A DNA stretch of 64,000 nucleotides from Axinella damicornis (GCA_963931865.1 OZ007511.1:7992344-8056343), one strand, 5' to 3'. Counted from the stretch's first letter, positions 34,130 to 46,470 are shown. Notes: generated by a model not told the origin, from the sequence alone. Made by a program: numbers and translations.

Positions 34130-35345
34130 CGATGTCATGTGACCGTTTTGGCTGTTTTCGCGGAAACAAGAAACACGCACCGTTTTTCCAAATTCGATAA
34201 GTTTGCCTTGCTTGATCAGAAGGCTAGAAGAAACGGCGGACAGATAAGTAAGTTGGTTTGTTCATGCTGCTATATACTTCGTGTGTAGGCCTATGCGGGC
34301 CATGCACATGTGGGTTGAGAATCAGGCATGTAGCTAGACCTACCATGTATCTATAGCTATAGTATTTCACTGCATGGAGTGCTGTCAGTATGAATGGTTC
34401 TCCGTAGTTCAATTATGGAACTTTGCTGCTGGTTAACCTCCGTCCTCCATCATGATACCTAACCTCCTAAACTAATAAAGTAGAAAGAATAGTTACTGTT
34501 TCCATTCAGTCCTGTTGTAGTTGTTCCTCGTACCCATGCAGGCCTTCTCACCCCAGCATTTGTTGCTGTAAGCGAAAAACGAGTGAGAAGTCCTAGTCTC
34601 GCGAGCCAGCCCACTTCTGCCCATGTGAAAGTGGGCTGGCTCGCGAGACTAGGTATGATGCTAGCATACTGTAGAACATCACAGATTAGAGTGAGAGCTG
34701 AAATATGATATCTTTTTCACCTCATATTTACAGCTACTCCGAATGAAGATGTCATAGGTGTGTTATTGTTATTCTCTCATCAACTTCACGGTGATGATAA
34801 AACCGCACAGAGATTACTGGACTTCGGGAAGAGATTGAAAAACTGAGGGAAGAAAATGGCCGACTAACTGCAGAAAATACTAACCTGAAACATCTGCTTG
34901 ACACATGCTCATGTACTCAGGAGACATGTCATGCTGAAGTTTCCAGCGCACAGGAAGATACAAATGCTCCATCAATCACAGGTCAAGTGATACAATCAAG
35001 TAAGTGATACATTAGTGCATGCTTGTGCAGATCTTAATGCTTGAGCAGATCTTACTGCTTGACAATTTTGTCTATTTCCTCCAGGAGCACACTTGGATAG
35101 TGCATTTGTTTGCGTATCTCACTCAGGAGAACAACCACAAGTGCAGGATATCGATATCACATCAGTGAACACAACACATTCTAGTATGTGGTATATGTAC
35201 ATTAATGTTTGTGCAATACTGCTTGACCATCATCTATTCCTCATGCAATGCAGGATCAAACTTGGATGGTGCACTGACCACTTTTGTTTCTCAGTTTATC
35301 AATAAACCTGGTGCTTCTACTGTACCCAGCTTCTGGAGGGAATAG
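34130..35345 (+). CDS. Small coiled-coil gene, 5 exons
   Basis: Exons with mutually consistent phases (1-2 throughout): ...KARRNGGQI ending 34247 at GTAAGT; 34734-34757; 34811-34999; 35085-35183; 35254-35345 ending in TAG. The third exon encodes a leucine-zipper-like coil, LREEIEKLREENGRLTAENT then NLKHLL. The last two encode RAHLDSAFVCVSHSG... and RSNLDGALTTFVSQFINK. The 5' start is uncertain, because I find no ATG in the first frame and a foldback element ends about 70 bp upstream. A related coil (LRHENTELHKQNHFLQEEVA) lies downstream at about 35458-35790, probably a further or duplicated exon. Function unknown. Confidence 0.45.
34594..34651. mobile_element. Foldback element, TAGTCTCGCGAGCCAGCCCAC arms
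   Basis: A near-perfect 24-bp palindromic stem around a short loop, inside an intron of the coiled-coil gene. Confidence 0.8.
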
Positions 35346-35457
35346 TAAATACAGCTGAACGTATATGGCCCTCCTTTGTGGAAACAGGTCCTATGCTACA
35401 AAAATATCGTCAAAGATCAACAGCCATGACAGTTGTACATAAAGTGGTACAGATGAA

Positions 35458-35790
35458 GTCGTCAAACTACGACATGAAAATACGGAACTCCACAAACAGA
35501 ATCATTTCCTTCAAGAAGAAGTGGCCAGACTTAACAGCATTTTGAGGCAACAGACATCCACACCAGTAACAGCTTATACTACATCCACAGAAATATGTGC
35601 TACCTCAAGCAGTTACTATTCCGTTTGTGGTGTTGAAACAGCAGTACATACGTGTACCACTACAGCCAGCATCCCAGGGCCCATCGTATGCCCTCGGGAT
35701 ACATCAGTGGCTTTAGCAACGCCGAGATTGCAACCTTCATGTCGTTCACCAGTTGCACAACTGTGTTCAACAGACTACCACAGAACTTGA
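35458..35790 (+). CDS. Coiled-coil exon related to the upstream gene
   Basis: A GGTACAG acceptor then DEVVKLRHENTELHKQNHFL, QEEVARLNSI and a Ser/Thr-rich tail open to 35790. The start phase is of the same class as exons of the adjacent gene. It could be an alternative 3' exon or a decayed neighbour. Confidence 0.3.
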   Translation, partial: VVKLRHENTELHKQNHFLQEEVARLNSILRQQTSTPVTAYTTSTEICATSSSYYSVCGVETAVHTCTTTASIPGPIVCPRDTSVALATPRLQPSCRSPVAQLCSTDYHRT

Positions 35791-36315
35791 ACAAATGGAG
35801 AGTAACGAATTTTCAACGTTGGGAGATGTCTATAGTAAGTGTGTAAGCACGAAAAGTGCTTACACAAAAGGAAACGGGTATTCCAGTTCACCAAGAACTT
35901 TCCAGGTGGCATTGACAAATGTTTTGCTGAATTTGGAATGAAATCTGCAAATTGGATTTATGATAACAAGATTAGAAATTGCAGAAACAATTGATAGTTA
36001 GGATGATTGCTGTTGCTCGTAAGCGTTAGTGCCATTAACTTTCCGTGCATGGTACCCACCTGACTGTTTACCAGAGGTCACTTTTATGTACACAACACAC
36101 ATACACCTATAGTTAGGACATGCACCATGTTGAGATAACAACATCCAAGTTTGTAATCAACCTTTTTTCTCATAAACAAAGAACAAAAAATGACTCCTCG
36201 TAAACAAAGTAAATAACTTGTCATGCAATGTGCTTTACTATAGTGCAGGATGCACTGGCTCATGTGCAGTGCACGTGCATGCCCGCGCGCGCCCCTCCTA
36301 CGGATTCCTTCTGCA

Positions 36316-37062
36316 GGCAGTCTGCTGAAAGGGTGTAGCAGTGCTGCTAAAGTGCATGTATTTCATCTGGAAATAGTGGGTACCCGTAAGACCTGCGCAT
36401 GTCTCTGACAGGGGTTTCTGCTGTATCTGCAGGCAGTCTGCTGAGAGGGTGTAGCAGTGCTGCTAAAGTGCATGTATTTCATCTGGAAATAGTGGGTACC
36501 CGTAAGACCTGCGCATGTCTCTGACAGGAGTTTCTGCTGTATCTGCAGGCAGTCTGCTGAGAGGGTGTAGCAGTGCTGCTAAAGTGCATGTATTTCATCT
36601 GGAAATAGTGGGTACCCGTAAGACCTGCGCATGTCTCTGACAGGAGTTTCTGCTGTATCTGCAGGCAGTCTGCTGAGAGGGTGTAGCAGTGCTGCTAAAC
36701 TGCATGTATTTCATCTGGAAATAGTGGGTACCCGTAAGACCTGCGCATGTCTCTGACAGGAGATTCTGCTGTATCTGCAGGCAGTCTGCTGAGAGGGTGT
36801 AGCAGTGCTGCTAAAGTGCATGTATTTCATCTGGAAGTAGTGGGTACCCAAAAGACCTGCGCATGTCTCTGACAGGGGTTTCTGCTGTATCTGCAGGAAG
36901 TCTGCTGAGAGGGTGTAGCAGTGCTGCTAAACTGCATGTATTTCATCTGGAAATAGTGGGTACCCAAAAGACCTTCACATGTCTCTGACAGGGTTTTCTG
37001 CTGTAGCATGCTGGAAGTCTGTTTAGAGAGTGTAGCAGTGCTGCTAAAGTGCATCTATTATA
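36316..37062. repeat. 116-bp tandem repeat, about 6.5 copies
   Basis: Unit GGCAGTCTGCTGAGAGGGTG ... ATCTGGAAATAGTGGGTACC ... CTCTGACAGGAGTTTCTGCT, with starts at 36316, 36432, 36548, 36664, 36780 and 36896 (exactly 116 apart), then a diverged copy at about 37013. No spacers, so not a CRISPR array. Confidence 0.95.
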
Positions 37063-37849
37063 GTAATTACTTAGAAACCCTGCTCATGGCTAAACTGGGT
37101 TTGTTGCTCCAGCTGATGGGCTATCTAAAGGATTTGACAGTGCTTACAAGATTCAAGTATTACATCCACTTTATTAGCACTTAGACTTCCTTTCCATAAG
37201 TGATGTTGCAAGTGCTGTCTATCAAGCACACTGACCTGAGAATGTTCTTTATGAGTACTGCACCAGTTAAGATGCTTTCCAAAGACTGCAGCAAAGCTAT
37301 GATTAAAGTGTTAATATATTATCTATCACTTTCCAAACCTCATCAGGTCTATCAGTAGAAATTAGGTGGCTTTTGCATGAATTCATGCTGAAGAGCCAGT
37401 AAAGGTCTACTATACTTCACCTGACTTCTGATTGCTATCAAGCATGCCTCCAGTGCAAGAACTGTGCAGGCCTGTGAATGGATGTACTGTAAACTGCAGG
37501 TCTTTCTCAAAGCATGAGGATCCATTAATATCCTAAAAACCTTATAATTAGTCATGCACTTAGTATAATCTAGCTACGTATACCACGAACTCTAATTGCC
37601 TCATTCCCAGTCCCACGCCCAGCTATCCACTATAACACTGACAGATGCATTGATGTTCTGTTATCTGTCATCTGTTTGCTTGCACAAGTCATGCATTCAA
37701 TTATTATCAAACAACATAATATTATATACATGGGTGGTACATGTACAAAATATCTCGTTCATCTTCTACAGCATCCACCCACTGCATGGAGCAACAATTA
37801 TACTCCAACTGCATCAGGATAAGAGAAAGCCATGGAATGTTATGACGTT
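37063..37849. other. Gene-free
   Basis: A minus-strand frame at 37352-37555 of 67 codons has no recognisable family; it may be residual sequence of the decayed recombinase-like gene. Confidence 0.4.
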
Positions 37850-39230
37850 GGTTGTAGTGTCAGCCGGAATATCAATATCTTCTATTCAAAGTGCTGCTGC
37901 CTCACTTTTGCGCAAGAAAAGGGCAACAGATATGAGGATGTAGGTCCAGGTTCTGAGCGTGTAAACATCTGCTTTTATTCGTGACATCTCATATAGGCTG
38001 TGAAGATTAGCAATCTTGAAGACTTCGGCTCTCATTACAACTGATACAGCTCTTCCATACTTTTCACAAGCGCTGGGATCATGATACATCTTTAAGTATC
38101 CTTCATAGACCCTCTATATATGTTTGAGAAAGTACAAACCAATATCAATAAGCAGTCTGACTAGTACTGGCAACATTTACATGCATGCTACAGATATACC
38201 TTGACATCAAGATCCAGGCAGAGGTTGCCAACACACTTGCCATTTTCCAACACCTGTTCACCAAGACAATAGGGATGTCAGCTTATGCCAGTATAGCAAT
38301 TGATATAAGCTCACCTTATAGTCTGATTCTTTCTGAAAATGCTTATGCAGGGTCTTTAAACCATGATACACCTTCCTAAATGTGCTTTCTTCAAAGCCCC
38401 TCCCAAGCCGAATAGAATAGAATAGAATAGAACCATCTGCAGTGAGTACCTTTTCCCTGTTTTCATTCAACACTGGTTTACCTTTACCAGTGAATAGCAC
38501 TCCTGTGTGTGATGACATAATATGCAAGGATCACGTGCATGCAGGTATAGATGAACCATGCAACTGATATTTTTGCAACTTCTGTACCAGCACTTACGAA
38601 AATATGAGATGATGATCTCGGTGGGAATACATTCTTGGGTAATGTCAAGCTAACTGGTGGAGAAAGGCTTTGCGCATATTCACAGATCTGCATGTAGACC
38701 TAATGAAGCAAGAGTGTACACTTCTCATACCCTTCCCTTTGAATAGTATCTTTTGCAATCAGATAATTATATTACCTGTGTATAGCTCACACGGGTTGCA
38801 GAACTTATGATGTGTGAAGCAACATCTCCCATTTGGTTTACTGCTGAAGAGAGCTGTGGTACATTAAAATTATCCATAAGATAAACACTAAATATCGGTT
38901 GCTCAAATCAGCACACTGATAGCTACCAGTTGAACTCAAGAGTAGTATTCGTACATTTTGCTGAACAAATTGTCACTGGGAAACACTGTATCACCCTACT
39001 TACTCAGACAGAAACACTGCTTATATATAGTAAGCCCCACACTACGAAAGGTTGGTGCTCATAATTCAAGTTATACTGCAGCGATATGGAGTCACTCTAA
39101 CAAACGCCACTGCATGTTAAAAGGAGCCCAAACCTCTTCATTTCCCTCGGTTATAGTGGAGCAGAACTCGGGACAACCAGAGCTGGCTACACTGAATACA
39201 TCCCGTTCCCGATCACTCAAAGTCCTCTTC
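37850..39230 (-). pseudogene. Intron-containing tyrosine-recombinase-like gene, decayed
   Basis: Minus-strand exons with good splice sites, most of them whole-codon: about 39095-39230 (KRTLSDRERDVFSVASSGCP), 38776-38853 (26 codons, VNQMGDVASHII then SYTQ), 38598-38699 (34 codons, VYMQICEYAQSL), 38200-38253 (18 codons, VLENGKCVGNLCLDLDVK) and about 37850-38105. The last reads LRTWTYILISVALFLRKSEA, the pattern of box I of tyrosine recombinases (R..E...L...DI), with a TGA stop between AAAL and IEDIDIP. The VYMQICEYAQSL exon suits the N-terminal helical core-binding domain. It may derive from a Crypton- or DIRS-type element captured as a spliced gene. The C-terminal catalytic H-x-x-R/Tyr boxes were not found. 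Confidence 0.42.
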
Positions 39231-39699
39231 CTGTACAACACATTAAACGTGGTGTTTTACTGAAATCACAGTTGAGCTTGAAGGCTGCAATCACCCGGCC
39301 GGTATGTAATATGTCAGCTCAGGTGACAGATTCTACTCGTTATTGCAGCTGCTGATAATCATCCCATATTAAAGGAGCATATCTGCATGCCAGCCAGTGA
39401 ACATGATCACCCAACGGCAACACAAGCTCTCACCTTCCTTGGCTTGCCATCATCACCTAGTCCTGTTCGCAGACTGCATTCGCCAAGGCGATCTGGGGTC
39501 CGGGACGAGGTGTTTATGTATTACGTCACCAGCTGCAAGTTTCCATGTGTTTGCAGAAACGTTTACGCTTGCAGAAACGTTTACGGAAACGTTTCCGCGC
39601 CTTCGGAAACGAAAACTTTCCCCGGAAACCGCGTTCTCAGGACGGTGAAGGTTGCTAGAACGAGGCTACCATCATAGATGGTATAGGAATATTATTTCT

Positions 39700-39885
39700 G
39701 CTTCCATGCTTGAGTTTGGTTTCTGCACAAAATAAAAGCTCTGCACAAAATAAAAGCTCTTCTAATCTGGTCCGTGTCCGTGTCCGAGTCCGTGTCCGCG
39801 TCCGTGTCCGCGTCTGCGTCCGCGTCCGCGTCCGCGTCCGTGTCCGCGTCCGACCGTATCCGCCTTTTCCACTTGCCCATGATGA
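39700..39885 (-). repeat. Inverted copy of the GGACGC hexamer repeat
   Basis: GTCCGTGTCCGCGTCCG hexamers flanked by GTATCCGCCTTTTCCACTTG, the reverse complement of the repeat at about 33310-33410. A doubled CTGCACAAAATAAAAGCT precedes it. Confidence 0.8.
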
Positions 39886-39959
39886 AGAGATATTCGGTGA
39901 TCTGTGTATATTTTTAGCTATGTGCACCGGATCATCCAAGAAGAGCGTGCTCTAGGCAT

Positions 39960-42900
39960 GCATAATCTTCGTTTCGTGCCCAAATTTCGTGATTTCTTTT
40001 CATGCCGCCCTGCAAAATACATCAGGGCTACCCGTGCAACAAGTCAAAACACGGGAGAAACAATTTCCCTTCGTTAAATTCCTCATTAGCCTGTGGTTAA
40101 TTGAATTTGTAACACGTTTACATGTACCGCTTCCGCTATGAATAATGTTATCTCATTGTTTTATGTAAACAACCTGGCAGCTGCCTCCAACTTTGATAGC
40201 GTGTGGCCCGCATCTTACAGTACTTCCTTTCCGCGTTCCGTTCCGCATTCCTGGTTGGTGACAAAGGATAATAGAGACCATGGTGCCACAAGTTTTGATT
40301 GCTATAACCACAAGACAATTAAGATAAAGGATATTAATAGAGACAATGGTTATGCAAATTTAGATTTCTATTAAAAATTACCATAATTATAAGGCAATAG
40401 AGATATAAGCAGTGGTTAGGTTTTCCTGGTTGTTGACAAAACAAGAGACAGTGGCGTATTAAGTTGGTCACAGTGACGACATACTGACGTCATCATAAAT
40501 ATGCATGTACATGTAGTAGCAAGCTTTGTAATTATTTGTAAATGAATTTGAATTATTCATGCATGCGTATCTATAGCTGTTCTTCTGCAAGTTCATAATT
40601 GCATGACACATCAAATCATGTATTTGAACAGTCATTCATTATTAGTTTATTACTGTATTAATTATTGTGATGCAAAAGGCTCGTCAAACATATATAGTGT
40701 TGAGCTCTTTCTTCTGGATGTCAAATTTTAGCTAGACAGACTATATAAACTGTGCTAGAACAATAGACTCAGCTAAATGTAGCTAAACGCTTCATGCAGT
40801 ACCTGACATAGAGCGCTGGGATCGCAGAGGCTTGAAAACGCGAGTCAACTTTTCAACTTTTAATAACAGTAGAACATTAAGCCTGAAGATTGACAAAAGA
40901 AACCAGCAGCTATATACAAACTGAGGGGCCCTAGCAGCGCAGACAGAACAATGCAATGGGTACAAAAGGGGCCAAAAGCACTGCATGTTAACACCTAGGT
41001 GCAAATACATGAGGGTAGTAAACATTGCATCATAGTTACATAAGCAAAGTAAACATATCATAACACATAGTTAATTGAAGACCAAATGACTGCAGCTGTA
41101 TAGTGCATATTCTAGACACGGTCATCCGTATATATCAGTTTCATCAACTGGTCAGCCAACCGTTGGTCTGTGAAGAGAGAGGAATCAACAGAGACTAAAG
41201 ATTATATAATTGATCTCGAGTATAAGGGCAAATTGATGGGAGCATCACATGTAGACAGTGGAGGGTGACAGAAGGCACGAATGAATATTGGGCCTTGTTC
41301 TCAGGTGTTCGGTAACTGGGGGGAACGAAGCTAGATTGAGTACCACAGGGGAGCATAATTTCATTTTCACACATGCCAATGTATAAGTAGGGGATGGAGT
41401 CCATTGGAACGATCCAGCTACATGTGTAGGCCATAATTAATATGTAAGGTTATCATTTCCACGGCAACAGAAACCATAGTAATAGGGAACCGCTAAGAGG
41501 GATCTGGTAGTAGAAATCAATGCATATGTCCAATGAAAAGGAATACCTTTCCCTTCACTGGAGGATTCAGTAGCAGATGAGTGAGCAATGATGAATAATA
41601 ACTTGGTAAGGGAATTTGTGGAGGGAATGTCCTCGTGGTTAGAAGTCTATTTGAGGTATGTTAATCTGTTGCAGATGAGAGAATTCATTGTGCAGTGCAG
41701 AGTAATTACTCGCTAAGAGGGTGTTGGTAGAATAGGAATGTCAAGGGGCATTTGTGTGCAACTGCATGTGCATGCATGGTTTAACTGTTGAGCTAGATAC
41801 TTGTACTATATATACACACCCGCTCAGCTTCTGAACTATATATCACTGTAAAAAGACCAGGGTTGTTATAACTGAGCTTGGTTACAGCAGTTGCAATTAG
41901 ATAGCAGATCAAAGCAGGTAGCTATATAATTATGTACCTGCTTCTGGAGATACTTTGTTAACAAGCATGGGGACATTTGGTGACAAACAAGTGGACCCAT
42001 TTATGACAAGCATTCAAGTGGCCTCTCATGCATTAGCTAACGTTTGAAGCTTTTGAAGGACACTTCGGTAACATTGTAAGCTTTTACGTGGACAATTTGG
42101 TAACAAGCATGCAGATACGTGTATACACTTGAATCAAAGAGTAGCTACTAGTAGCTACCATGACCTTAATCCATATCACTCTTGAGCTGCATTGGATAGT
42201 ATTTTAGAATGCATGCTTTGGTTAACTAAGCTCAGTTAAAACAACCCTGGTCCTTTTACAGTGCTATAGCTATAGCTAAACCGGTATCGATAGCCCATTA
42301 TTGTAATATTATAACCACTTAATAATTTTGCTACTTAGTGAATTTCACTGACATAAGCATATAGCCAGTGACAGTGTTTGCCATCCATTGAGGCAAATTG
42401 ATTTTTCTCATTTGAATTGTGCAATTGAATCAGGAATCACATCACTGATAGTTGCAACATCATCGATCACACAGACCCTGGTTAATTTTGATAGTAACTC
42501 TGTTTATCTCAAAAGAGACTCCCAGTAATCAGCAATTGACATTGGTGTATTCATCAGGTGTCACTGCAGGTGGGACAAAGGTTACCTTGCTGTTAATCCT
42601 TTTTCTCCTTTCCAACTAAAGAATACCCACTCAATAACTCAGTGATGGCTTCGTTTGTCACGCCATTTTCACGTTTGTACGCATGCGCACTTAAACGATC
42701 ACTTAGCAACGATACGTAATTATTTCTCAAGATTGCTGAATTAGAAACAGTGGGGAAGATGCGTTGACCGATACGCGATGTGTTGTCAAACGAGGCACTC
42801 TTTCTTTATAAGACTGAGTTAGTCCCTGTACGCATGATTTAGCTAAGCTTATATTGCTACCTATACTGTATTCTGTGAGCAGGGTGAATGCCTATCTCAA

Positions 42901-43280
42901 CTCTCAACACCCATATGAATGTCCCTACTATAAACTGCCGTCTTCAGACAGGGAGAACTCAGTGGCTTTGTCATCCATCTAGGGAACAGTTGACTTGAGA
43001 TGCCCGGGCCTGATATCTTTTCATTGTAGCTACATGTATATATGGAAGAAGATCTCTGGAGGGGGGGGGGGGGGGGGGGTTGTTTACTTCACTGTTATGT
43101 TCGATCATCCCTCTTGTTTCCTTACTTTTTGCCGTTCTGGTATGCCTAGCTACATCCTGCTACATTTTTAATGTTTTTTTTATTACTTGTTTATGTAATT
43201 TTTTATAACGGCGTTGTAGCTCTTGTCACCGACGGCTATACGCGTGACATCCTGATCACTAATTGAGATTCAGCTATACG
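39960..43280. other. Gene-free; 5' part of segmental duplicate
   Basis: Carries the dispersed repeat at 40250-40440. From about 41100 it carries collinear matches to 17.3-18.3 kb: the GTCAGCCAACCGTTGGTCTG block, the AGTGACAGTGTTTGCCATCC block at 42370, and ACTCCCAGTAATCAGCAATT at 42520. An inverted pair near 41850-41875 and 42240-42265 (AAAAGACCAGGGTTGTTATA and its complement) suggests a 0.4-kb MITE. A poly-G run lies at 43062-43079. Confidence 0.6.
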
Positions 43281-43284
43281 GGTA

Positions 43285-43292
43285 TATAAAAG
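43285..43292 (+). promoter_or_regulatory. TATA box of MACPF-like gene 2
   Basis: TATAAAAG lies 64 bp before the ATG at 43349, in a context shared with 19986 and, less closely, 23910. Confidence 0.72.
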
Positions 43293-43348
43293 GAATTACG
43301 AGGCCACTTGCGCCATAAGGGTATATACATACAACGAAACTAGTGCCA

Positions 43349-45621
43349 ATGCCTGGGACGAAAAAGGATACTCCCGTGGTCTGGATAAACGTGACACAAG
43401 CTGGACAGACTCCGAAAGAACAAACGGCGCCTGACACCAGCAAACGCGGTGGGGATGAAGACGTCGACGAGGAACAAATAGGTTCGAGCGTCAGTCAGAT
43501 GCAACAGCGAGCTCCTCGAATTATCAGTCAGGACGATGAAGGCGAACGCGGCAGGTTTGTTGATTTGGGTCTTGGAAGAGGAGTAGACGCAAGCGATCCC
43601 AACCCGTGGCTGAACAAAACTTCGTTTCAAGTGCGCAATGTTCTACGCGAAAACATCATAGGAACGGACGAAGGTAGCGCTCTTCACACGTACCAGAAGG
43701 AAGTCATCAGTGCCTTCACTCTGCAAGCTCAACTAAAGGCATCCATTCCTGTGCCGCAAGCACCAATTGCAATTGGGGTGGACTCGGAACAGTCCAAAAG
43801 TGTCACTTCAACGAAAAGAGTTGTTGGCTGCAAGGTGCTGGTGCGCACTATTTCTTTCAGGGAAGGCTTCGAGGACATTCCTTACACCGAACAACTAAGC
43901 TATAGTCACCAAAGCGAAGAGAATGCAGGGAAGAATTCAAAGCAGGAAGGACTCCTCACATTTGAGGAACGGCTTGGCAGATGGATAGCCCGCAGAATGA
44001 CAGCAAACAACCATCTCTGCGATCGATTCAAGAAGGCCGGATTCTATAAAAAAGAAGGCGGGTTGGATGAAGAGAAGGATGAAAGTAAACTTAGAGGGAG
44101 GTTGGTGCCGACATTATCTTTCGACCAGGGACAACAACAGAATGAACGAAAGGATGAAATTGGACTTGGATGGAGGATGCTGGAATATACTGCAAAGACT
44201 GCTTTAAGTGGTTCACATCAAGCATCACCAGCATCGCCAGCATCAGCAGAGCCACCAGATGAACCTGCAGATGACGTAACGAAATTGAATAAAGAGCTGA
44301 AGGTGGAAGTGGAAAATGCAGTCAGAAAATTTGTTGAAACATTCCACATCACGCACTACGTCAGTGCTCTGTCGCTCGGAGCAGTTGAGTACAGTGTTTT
44401 TAGTGAGGAGCAATACTCATCACGATTTCACGCTAAGACATCTCTAGGTCTCGATGCTGCTGGTGCATCCGTGTCCTCCACTGCTGTGTACAAGAAAACC
44501 ACAAGGAAGAGTGAGTCGAGAAGGATTGGTCGTTTCGAAGGAAAGGGTGAGAAACGAACGGTGAAAGCCGGGTCGTCTGGAGAAGCAGTTATAGGGATCC
44601 AGGTTCAGCCCATAACCAACCTGATTGTCCACTATCCACCAGTACAGAGGATAATGCGTCACATTCTCCTAGAGTATGTGAAGAAACGCCAGACACTGAG
44701 CCGTAAGTTAGTTACTTTTTGCATGATGATTCTGAAGTACAACTGTACTGATCGTGTATGCAAGTGCTTTAAAAGCAACTGTTTTGTTATTGGATTAATG
44801 CATCGCAATTTCCTTCCCATTCATGACATGCAGATGGCCCATTCTACATCACTTGTGATGGTGACAAGAAATTTCTAGAAGTCCGCAAATTGGGTCGAGA
44901 TGGGTATAAAGTATTTGCTACAACAACGCCCAATAAAGCATCACATTTTTACATAATCCCAACAGAGGATGATGAACACCATTTCGAATTCTACATTGCA
45001 TATCGCGGAGGATCTGGATCTGCAAAAGAGGGGAATGAAGGCCGGTTCAGAGAACGACTAGATACTTCAGTGAACGTAGACAGAGAGCAGGATGATGGGC
45101 AAGAAGTGGAAGAACTTCAGTATTACCTGAGTGCCCCTGTTCCAGCTGTCCACGTAATGCAATCTGGCCCAGTAGCCATGAAACTCAATGTGGTGAGTGA
45201 GCATGCACGATTCACACTACGCAACCGAGTTTACAAACGCCATAGATTCCTATCCAGGGGTAGAAAGAATGTGGACACTGCCCCTTGGGTAGCTCACAGA
45301 GATACATTCTACATACGATGTGCAAGGAGAGGGCCGGGAAAAAAGGCTTTTCTTGCCGTGATAAAGGAGTCTGGTGCTGGTACTGGCACTGGTACTACTC
45401 ACCCCACATACAAAACCATCCTTGCGCCAGATATCAATCACCATCAGGAAAGTGAAGAATGCTTCATGCTATTCCGTCTCCTTCCGACGAGTTACAAACT
45501 ATGTGAATCCGATTCAGTGAATGACTCGGAGGATGGCCAGCACCGTGTGATTATAGATGAAGTCTATGCTGGTGAATCAGAGGAAGTGTTTCCAATTGAA
45601 GAGCCACCAATCGATAAGTAA
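43349..45621 (+). CDS. MACPF-like pore-former fused to beta-rich repeat modules, copy 2
   Basis: Two exons, 43349-44702 and 44834-45621, with a 131-bp intron at the same position and phase as copy 1; 713 residues. The first ATG downstream of the TATA box is used. The order is the same: acidic N-terminus without signal peptide, MACPF-like domain with [33 protein letters not shown], then FYITC...KKFLEV and FYIRC...KKAFLAV modules and an acidic tail EEPPIDK. It differs from copy 1 by an insertion (RLVPTLSFDQG) in the central linker, loss of a short EKF segment, a divergent first 40 residues, and a Gly-Ala/Gly-Thr tract of about 10 instead of about 105 residues. No stop or frameshift, so it looks functional. 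Whether it forms pores is inference. Confidence 0.74.
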
Positions 45622-45937
45622 CTGAGCTTGATAACTTGACCACTCTATCTTGTCATCATTTTTCTGTTGTAAAATTATACCAAAAAAGTTGATCAGGGTT
45701 TTGTGTTGTGATCCCCGTAATTGAGTTTTCATGCCTATCCACCTTTACACACCTCATTATGCATAATCAGGTTTTATTTTACGAGTGCTGATTTTACATA
45801 TGAGTAGAACCTTATCATAGTAATCATGTTTCTGAACTGGTATCACTGAATGGCAGGGCTATGGAACAACTAATTGCACTAAAATTATGAACCTGGGAGT
45901 TACAGTTCAGTTAGCCGTAATCTGACCATGTATAGTA

Positions 45938-46092
45938 CAGTCTCGTTCCCTGAGACCCAAACAATTAACCACAGCGAGGACTGACCCAAGCAACCTCTGC
46001 GAGGATTAACCCTACAACCCAAGCGAGGATTGCTTGCAGTACTGCATGGCGATCCCCGCTGGGGTTGTTTAGGTCAGGGAATGAGACTATGC
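45938..46092. mobile_element. Foldback/MITE element, unexpanded sister of 26834
   Basis: Ends ACAGTCTCGTTCCCTGAGAC and CAGGGAATGAGACTA, one CCCAAACAATTAACC unit only. Present at the same distance downstream of copy 2 as its relative is of copy 1, so it pre-dates the segmental duplication. Confidence 0.85.
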
Positions 46093-46269
46093 AGTGTATA
46101 GTCCATAGAATAGGCTAGACGATTAGTTGGTATGTTGTGCAGGAGCTCTATTGTTTAGCAGATACTGCTATCTACATTACTCAAACAGCACCTGACTTCC
46201 ATGTGTATACCCTCATGGGACCATAATTATTACACTCCTGGTATAGGGAAAATTGTGCTGCGTACACAG

Positions 46270-46470
46270 TTAAAAGGGGGGTACATCATTACACCCTTAA
46301 GGGTGTCCTACCAGCCAGGAAGGTCAAGTGCCCCATGGGGTTCCCGAGTGCACCCCATATGGTGACAGGGTGCACCCCATAAGGTGACAGGATACACCCC
46401 AAGGGGACATAGAGTACGCCAATAAGGTGTACAGCAGTGCCCCAGGGGGAACAGTGAACACACCTAAACA
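46270..46470. repeat. Short diverged repeats (CACCCCATA.GGTGACAGG)
   Basis: Three to four units of GTGCACCCCATATGGTGACA type, with related CACCCTTAAGGGTG palindromes. Nature unclear. Confidence 0.5.

Noticed and set aside
36316..37062. CRISPR-like array
   Set aside because: The 116-bp units are directly adjacent with no unique spacers, and the context is animal DNA.
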